DNA of 64,000 nucleotides, from contig NZ_CP019947.1 in assembly GCF_002025205.1 (NCBI RefSeq), forward strand, positions 2,332,001-2,396,000, read 5' to 3'. The position numbers were made by a program, and so were the translations under genes. Below the pieces are notes generated by a model. It did no database searches, was not told the DNA's origin, and was given only the letters and a program-made list of their open reading frames with translations. The stretch comes from Pseudomonas sp. CC6-YY-74 (GTDB taxonomy: Bacteria > Pseudomonadota > Gammaproteobacteria > Pseudomonadales > Pseudomonadaceae). This document shows, piece by piece, positions 60,451-64,000 of the stretch (its first letter is position 1; every line of letters begins with the position of its first letter).

Positions 60451-63243
60451 TCAAAGTACCTCTTGTCCGGCCTTTTCCTGGGTCAGCTTGCCCAGGTTGG
60501 CGAGAATCAGCAGGGTCGCACCGACTACGGTCAGGTACACACCCAGGTCAAACAGCATGGCACTGGCCAGTTCGATCTCGCCGATCAGCGGGATCTCGAA
60601 ATGACCGAATGCCGAAGTCAGGAACGGTCGGTCGAATAGCCAACTGCCGAGCCCGGTCAACCCGGCGATCAGCACCCCGGCCCCGGCCATGCGGTGATAG
60701 TTGAGCGGCAGCCGCGACTGGGTCCACTGCACGCCGCTGGCGACGTATTGCAGGATCAGCGCCACGGCGGTGATCAGACCGGCGATGAAACCGCCGCCCG
60801 GCAGATTGTGCCCGCGCAGGAAGATGAACACCGAAATCAACAGGGCCATCGGCAACAACACCCGCGACAGAGTGACCAGGATCAACGGATGCCGATCACG
60901 CGCCCAACTGCGGCCATGCGCATCGGCGCGCGGCTGGAACAGGCGCAGGCCATCGAGCATGGCGTAGATGCCGACGCCGGCAATCGCCAGCACGCTGATT
61001 TCACCCAGGGTATCGAAGCCGCGGAAGTCCACCAGGATCACGTTGACCACGTTGCTGCCACCGCCGCCGGACAGGCTGTGCTCCAGGAAGAAACTGGAAA
61101 TGCTGTCATAGGGCCGGGTCAGTACGGCAAACACCAGGATCGCGACCATCAGCCCGAAGCCCACCGCCAGGATGAAATCGCGCAGACCACGGATGCTGCT
61201 CGACTCGCTGCGCGTCTGCGCCGGCAGGAAGAACAACGCCAGCATCAGCAGGACGATAGTCACCACCTCCACCGAGAGCTGGGTCAGGGCCAGATCCGGT
61301 GCCGAGTAGCGGGCAAAGGCCAGCGCCACCATCAGGCCGACCACACTGAGCATCAGCAGTGACACCAGGCGTTGCCGATGAAACACCACCGTTGTCAGCG
61401 CGGCCAGGGCCAGGATGGCCAAACCCAATGCGGTGATGCCATCGATCGGGGTCATTGCCAGCGGGCCGGTAACTTGCGGCAAGGAGCTGAGCGCGAAGGT
61501 CACCACCAGCAACGCGCCGCCCAGCAGCAACCCCAGGTAATGCTGCAACGAACCGTTTTCCAGGCGTTTAGTGATCGCCACGCAAACCCGCACCAGCAGC
61601 AGCATGCCCTGCTCGAACAGCAAGCGGGCATCCATGCTCGGCAAGCCGGAATACCAGCGGAACAACGGTTGGCGACATAAATACACGAGAATCCCGCCAA
61701 ACAGGGCGATAAAGCTCATCAGCAACGGCAGGTTGAAGCCATGCCAGATCGCCAGGCTGTATTCGGGCAGGTTCCCGCCCAGGGTCGACGACGCTGCCGC
61801 CGCGAGCAGCGGCGCGACCGTGTAAGCCGGCACTATGCCAACCAGCAGACAGAGGAATACCAGGACTTCCACCGGCAGCTTCATATAGCGCGGCGGTTCA
61901 TGAGGGGGGTACTTCGGCAGATTGATCGGTTCGCCGTTGAAGAACACGTCATGGATAAAGCGCAGCGAATAGGCCACCGAGAATACCCCGGCCAGGGTCG
62001 CCGTCGCCGGAATCACCCAGTTGAAGCTACCGAGCAGGTGCTGGTTGAGGGTCTCGCTGAAGAACATCTCCTTGCTCAGGAAGCCGTTGAGCAAGGGCAC
62101 CCCGGCCATCGCCGAGGCCGCGACCATCGCCAACATGGCGGTATGCGGCATGTATTTCCACATGCCGTTGATTCGGCGCATATCGCGGCTGCCAGTCTCA
62201 TGGTCGATGATGCCCGCGGCCATGAATAGCGAAGCCTTGAAGGTCGCGTGGTTGATGATATGGAACACCGCGGCCACCGTCGCCAAGCGGGTATCCAGAC
62301 CAAACAGCAGGGTAATCAGGCCCAGGTGGCTGATGGTCGAATAGGCCAGCAGACCCTTGAGATCGTGTTGAAACAGAGCCATGCAGGCGCCGACTAACAA
62401 AGTCACCAGGCCGGTGATGCTGACCAGGTAGAACCACCACTCGGTGCCGGCCAACGCCGGGTACAGCCGCGCCAGCAAAAACACCCCAGCCTTGACCATG
62501 GTCGCCGAGTGTAGATAGGCCGAAACCGGCGTCGGCGCGGCCATCGCATGAGGCAACCAGAAGTGGAAGGGAAACTGCGCCGACTTGGTGAACACCCCGA
62601 GCAGCACCAGCACCAGGGCCAAGGGGTACAGCGCATGGGCACGAATCGCATAACCGGCGGCGAGCACCTGCGACAGCTCGAAGCTACCGGCGATATGACC
62701 GATCAGTAAAATCCCCGCGAGCAGGGCCAGGCCGCCACCACCGGTAATCGCCAGAGCCATGCGCGCACCAGTGCGAGCATCCGAACGGCCACTCCAGAAG
62801 CCGATCAAGAGGAACGACGAGAGACTGGTCAGCTCCCAGAACATCAGCATCAGCAGCAGGTTTTCCGACAGCACCACACCGAGCATCGAGCCCATGAACA
62901 GCAGCAGGAAAGCGTAGAAACGCCCCATCGGCTCCTGCTTCTCCAGGTAGTACCGGGCGTAGAGGATCACCAGCAGACCGATGCCGAGAATCAGCAGGGC
63001 GAACAGAAAGCCCAGGCCATCCAGACGCAGGCTCAGGTTCAGCCCCAGCGACGGCAACCAGCTCAGTTTGACCCTGATCAACTCACCGGCAAATACCGAC
63101 GATTGTTGCGACAGCAGCAGGATCAAGGCCGCCAGTGGCGCCAGCCCCGCCGCCACCGAGCAGGCCGAACGCCCCAACCGATCAGCCAACAGTGGCAGGA
63201 TCATCCCCAAAAATGGCAAGGCGACAATTAGCGCAAGCGCCAT
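60451..63243 (-). CDS. shaA: Mrp/Sha-type antiporter subunit A (fused A-B)
   Basis: 930 aa. The NuoL-like MrpA part (about 1-760) has [31 protein letters not shown] and [13 protein letters not shown]. It is fused to a C-terminal MnhB-like part (about 770-925: [30 protein letters not shown]), as in the six-gene Pseudomonas sha operon. The system exchanges Na+ (or K+) for H+ and supports pH and salt tolerance. ATG 63243 has AAGGGG upstream. A strong hairpin lies in the leader. Confidence 0.94.
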   Translation of the reverse strand: MALALIVALPFLGMILPLLADRLGRSACSVAAGLAPLAALILLLSQQSSVFAGELIRVKLSWLPSLGLNLSLRLDGLGFLFALLILGIGLLVILYARYYLEKQEPMGRFYAFLLLFMGSMLGVVLSENLLLMLMFWELTSLSSFLLIGFWSGRSDARTGARMALAITGGGGLALLAGILLIGHIAGSFELSQVLAAGYAIRAHALYPLALVLVLLGVFTKSAQFPFHFWLPHAMAAPTPVSAYLHSATMVKAGVFLLARLYPALAGTEWWFYLVSITGLVTLLVGACMALFQHDLKGLLAYSTISHLGLITLLFGLDTRLATVAAVFHIINHATFKASLFMAAGIIDHETGSRDMRRINGMWKYMPHTAMLAMVAASAMAGVPLLNGFLSKEMFFSETLNQHLLGSFNWVIPATATLAGVFSVAYSLRFIHDVFFNGEPINLPKYPPHEPPRYMKLPVEVLVFLCLLVGIVPAYTVAPLLAAAASSTLGGNLPEYSLAIWHGFNLPLLMSFIALFGGILVYLCRQPLFRWYSGLPSMDARLLFEQGMLLLVRVCVAITKRLENGSLQHYLGLLLGGALLVVTFALSSLPQVTGPLAMTPIDGITALGLAILALAALTTVVFHRQRLVSLLMLSVVGLMVALAFARYSAPDLALTQLSVEVVTIVLLMLALFFLPAQTRSESSSIRGLRDFILAVGFGLMVAILVFAVLTRPYDSISSFFLEHSLSGGGGSNVVNVILVDFRGFDTLGEISVLAIAGVGIYAMLDGLRLFQPRADAHGRSWARDRHPLILVTLSRVLLPMALLISVFIFLRGHNLPGGGFIAGLITAVALILQYVASGVQWTQSRLPLNYHRMAGAGVLIAGLTGLGSWLFDRPFLTSAFGHFEIPLIGEIELASAMLFDLGVYLTVVGATLLILANLGKLTQEKAGQEVL

Positions 63244-63309
63244 ACACAAAACCCCTTTTTTGCCTGCCCGCCAGCCAGATCGTGGCCGACGGCTAGCGTC
63301 CAAACTGCT

Positions 63310-63352
63310 ACGCCAGCCCCATGACATGGATTCACCGTCATGGGGCTGGCGT
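63310..63352. promoter_or_regulatory. Strong 16-bp hairpin in the sha operon leader
   Basis: ACGCCAGCCCCATGAC and GTCATGGGGCTGGCGT form a perfect stem with an 11-nt loop, ending 66 nt before the shaA ATG. There is no T run toward shaA. It could be a terminator for upstream transcription or a regulatory leader structure. The rest of the 409-bp gap (63244-63652) shows only the slyB terminator. Confidence 0.55.
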
Positions 63353-63610
63353 GCTTTGTTGTATTGGCAGGTCTACGCCTGCTGCATGACCTGCAAAGGC
63401 CAGGGCCCCGGCCCTCATTTGCTGCAACTGGCGCTCGCCAACTCTGATCAGAGCCAGCTAAGCCTTTGTCGGCACAGGATTATTTCCCGATTATCCATAT
63501 CTATCGATGCGACGTCATGAATATAAGTATTACTAAATCGCAACCTGAGCGATTGCCTGACTCTAGCGGGCGCCAGGCGGCCGGGTAGACATCATTGAAT
63601 TACACACACG

Positions 63611-63643
63611 AAAAAGCCGGATCAGCTGACGCTGACCCGGCTT
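63611..63643 (-). terminator. Terminator of slyB
   Basis: On the minus strand AAGCCGGGTCAGC pairs with GCTGATCCGGCTT (one mismatch), followed by TTTTCGTG. It lies 10 bp past the slyB stop. Confidence 0.88.
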
Positions 63644-63652
63644 GAACACGGG

Positions 63653-64000
63653 TTACAGGGCGACGCGACTGGTGCCGTTGACGGTCATGATCCGTACACG
63701 CTGGCCAACCCGGAAGACCTGATTCTCTTCGACGGCCTGCACATAGGCACGCATGGTGCCGTCGTCTTCACGCACGGTGATTTCCACGCCCTGGGTGCGA
63801 GTGAAGCCCTCTTCGGTGGCAGCACCGAGCAAACCACCGGCCACCGCACCGATCACCGCCGCGACGGCACTGCCGCGACCGCCACCGACACCACTACCCG
63901 CCACGCCGCCCACCACCGCACCAGCACCGGCACCGATCGGCGTCTTGGTGCCTTCGATTTTCACCGGCCGCAGCGATTCGATAGTTCCCATGCGCACGGT
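63653..64000 (-). CDS. slyB: Outer membrane lipoprotein SlyB/Pcp, C-terminal part (cut by window edge)
   Basis: The last 115 codons are present. TVRMGTIESLRPVKIEGTKTP is followed by a glycine-zipper segment (GAGAGAVVGGVAGSGVGGG; AAVIGAVAGGLLGAATEEG) and a C-terminal domain (EITVREDDGTMRAYVQAVEENQVFRVGQRVRIM). The lipoprotein signal lies beyond base 64000; the GTG visible inside the frame is not the true start. SlyB stabilises the outer membrane under stress. It also neighbours the sha operon in P. aeruginosa. Confidence 0.88.
   Translation of the reverse strand, partial: TVRMGTIESLRPVKIEGTKTPIGAGAGAVVGGVAGSGVGGGRGSAVAAVIGAVAGGLLGAATEEGFTRTQGVEITVREDDGTMRAYVQAVEENQVFRVGQRVRIMTVNGTSRVAL

Overview
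The window is chromosomal DNA of a Pseudomonas species. The evidence is high GC, Pseudomonas-type ribosome binding sites, and several gene blocks in orders known from P. aeruginosa: bamC-dapA / gcvR-bcp / perM-like-tusA-like / bepA, the aru (ast) arginine succinyltransferase operon with its small unnamed gene between astB and astE, htrB / minCDE-rluA, a two-component system next to nrdA-nrdB, and the shaACDEFG antiporter operon next to slyB. The blocks are joined differently from P. aeruginosa, and many joints carry repeats. The species cannot be named from the sequence alone.

Layout. 1-5.3 kb: bamC (cut by the window edge), dapA, gcvR, bcp, an AI-2E/PerM-type membrane protein, a TusA-like protein and the BepA protease. 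5.6-14.6 kb (minus strand): ltaE, then the aru/ast arginine catabolic operon read from astC down to astE, with two ArgR half-sites upstream of astC and a terminator-like hairpin between astC and aruF. 15-24 kb: patatin phospholipase, lipid A acyltransferase, minCDE, rluA and a two-component system whose two genes are separated by a 428-bp inverted-repeat element. 24-29 kb: nrdA and nrdB (class Ia ribonucleotide reductase), with candidate NrdR and DnaA sites before nrdA and a near-consensus LexA box before nrdB. 29-44 kb is accessory DNA: GNAT and NUDIX proteins, a Tat-exported intradiol dioxygenase, a truncated haemoglobin, a secreted protein made of 11 copies of a 13-residue repeat, two CAP-domain proteins plus the relic of a third, a sterol desaturase-like hydroxylase plus the relic of a second, CsbD, a monooxygenase pseudogene beside mdaB, a diguanylate cyclase and small envelope proteins. 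44-57 kb: a compact LapA-like RTX/VWA protein, ppiC, small stress and envelope genes, two EamA exporters, a universal stress protein, a YebC paralogue, an FAD oxidoreductase and a cysteine synthase-like enzyme. 57.5-64 kb: the shaACDEFG (Mrp-type) cation/proton antiporter operon and slyB (cut by the window edge).

Main unusual signals. (1) Two unrelated families of palindromic elements have one end lying exactly on the stop codon of a gene: TAG for family B (three of three copies) and TGA for family A (two of three copies). A third element (C) with TA-flanked inverted repeats separates a response regulator from its kinase; it supplies the regulator's stop codon and removes the kinase's ribosome binding site. 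(2) A 16-bp LexA-type palindrome precedes nrdB. (3) Three genes (astE, a NUDIX gene, shaD) each look one base short, which is either sequencing error or real decay. (4) The accessory region holds several gene relics (CAP, sterol desaturase, ABM monooxygenase) and the tandem-repeat secreted protein, whose last unit is cut by a nonsense codon.

No tRNA, rRNA, CRISPR array, complete insertion sequence or prophage was seen.
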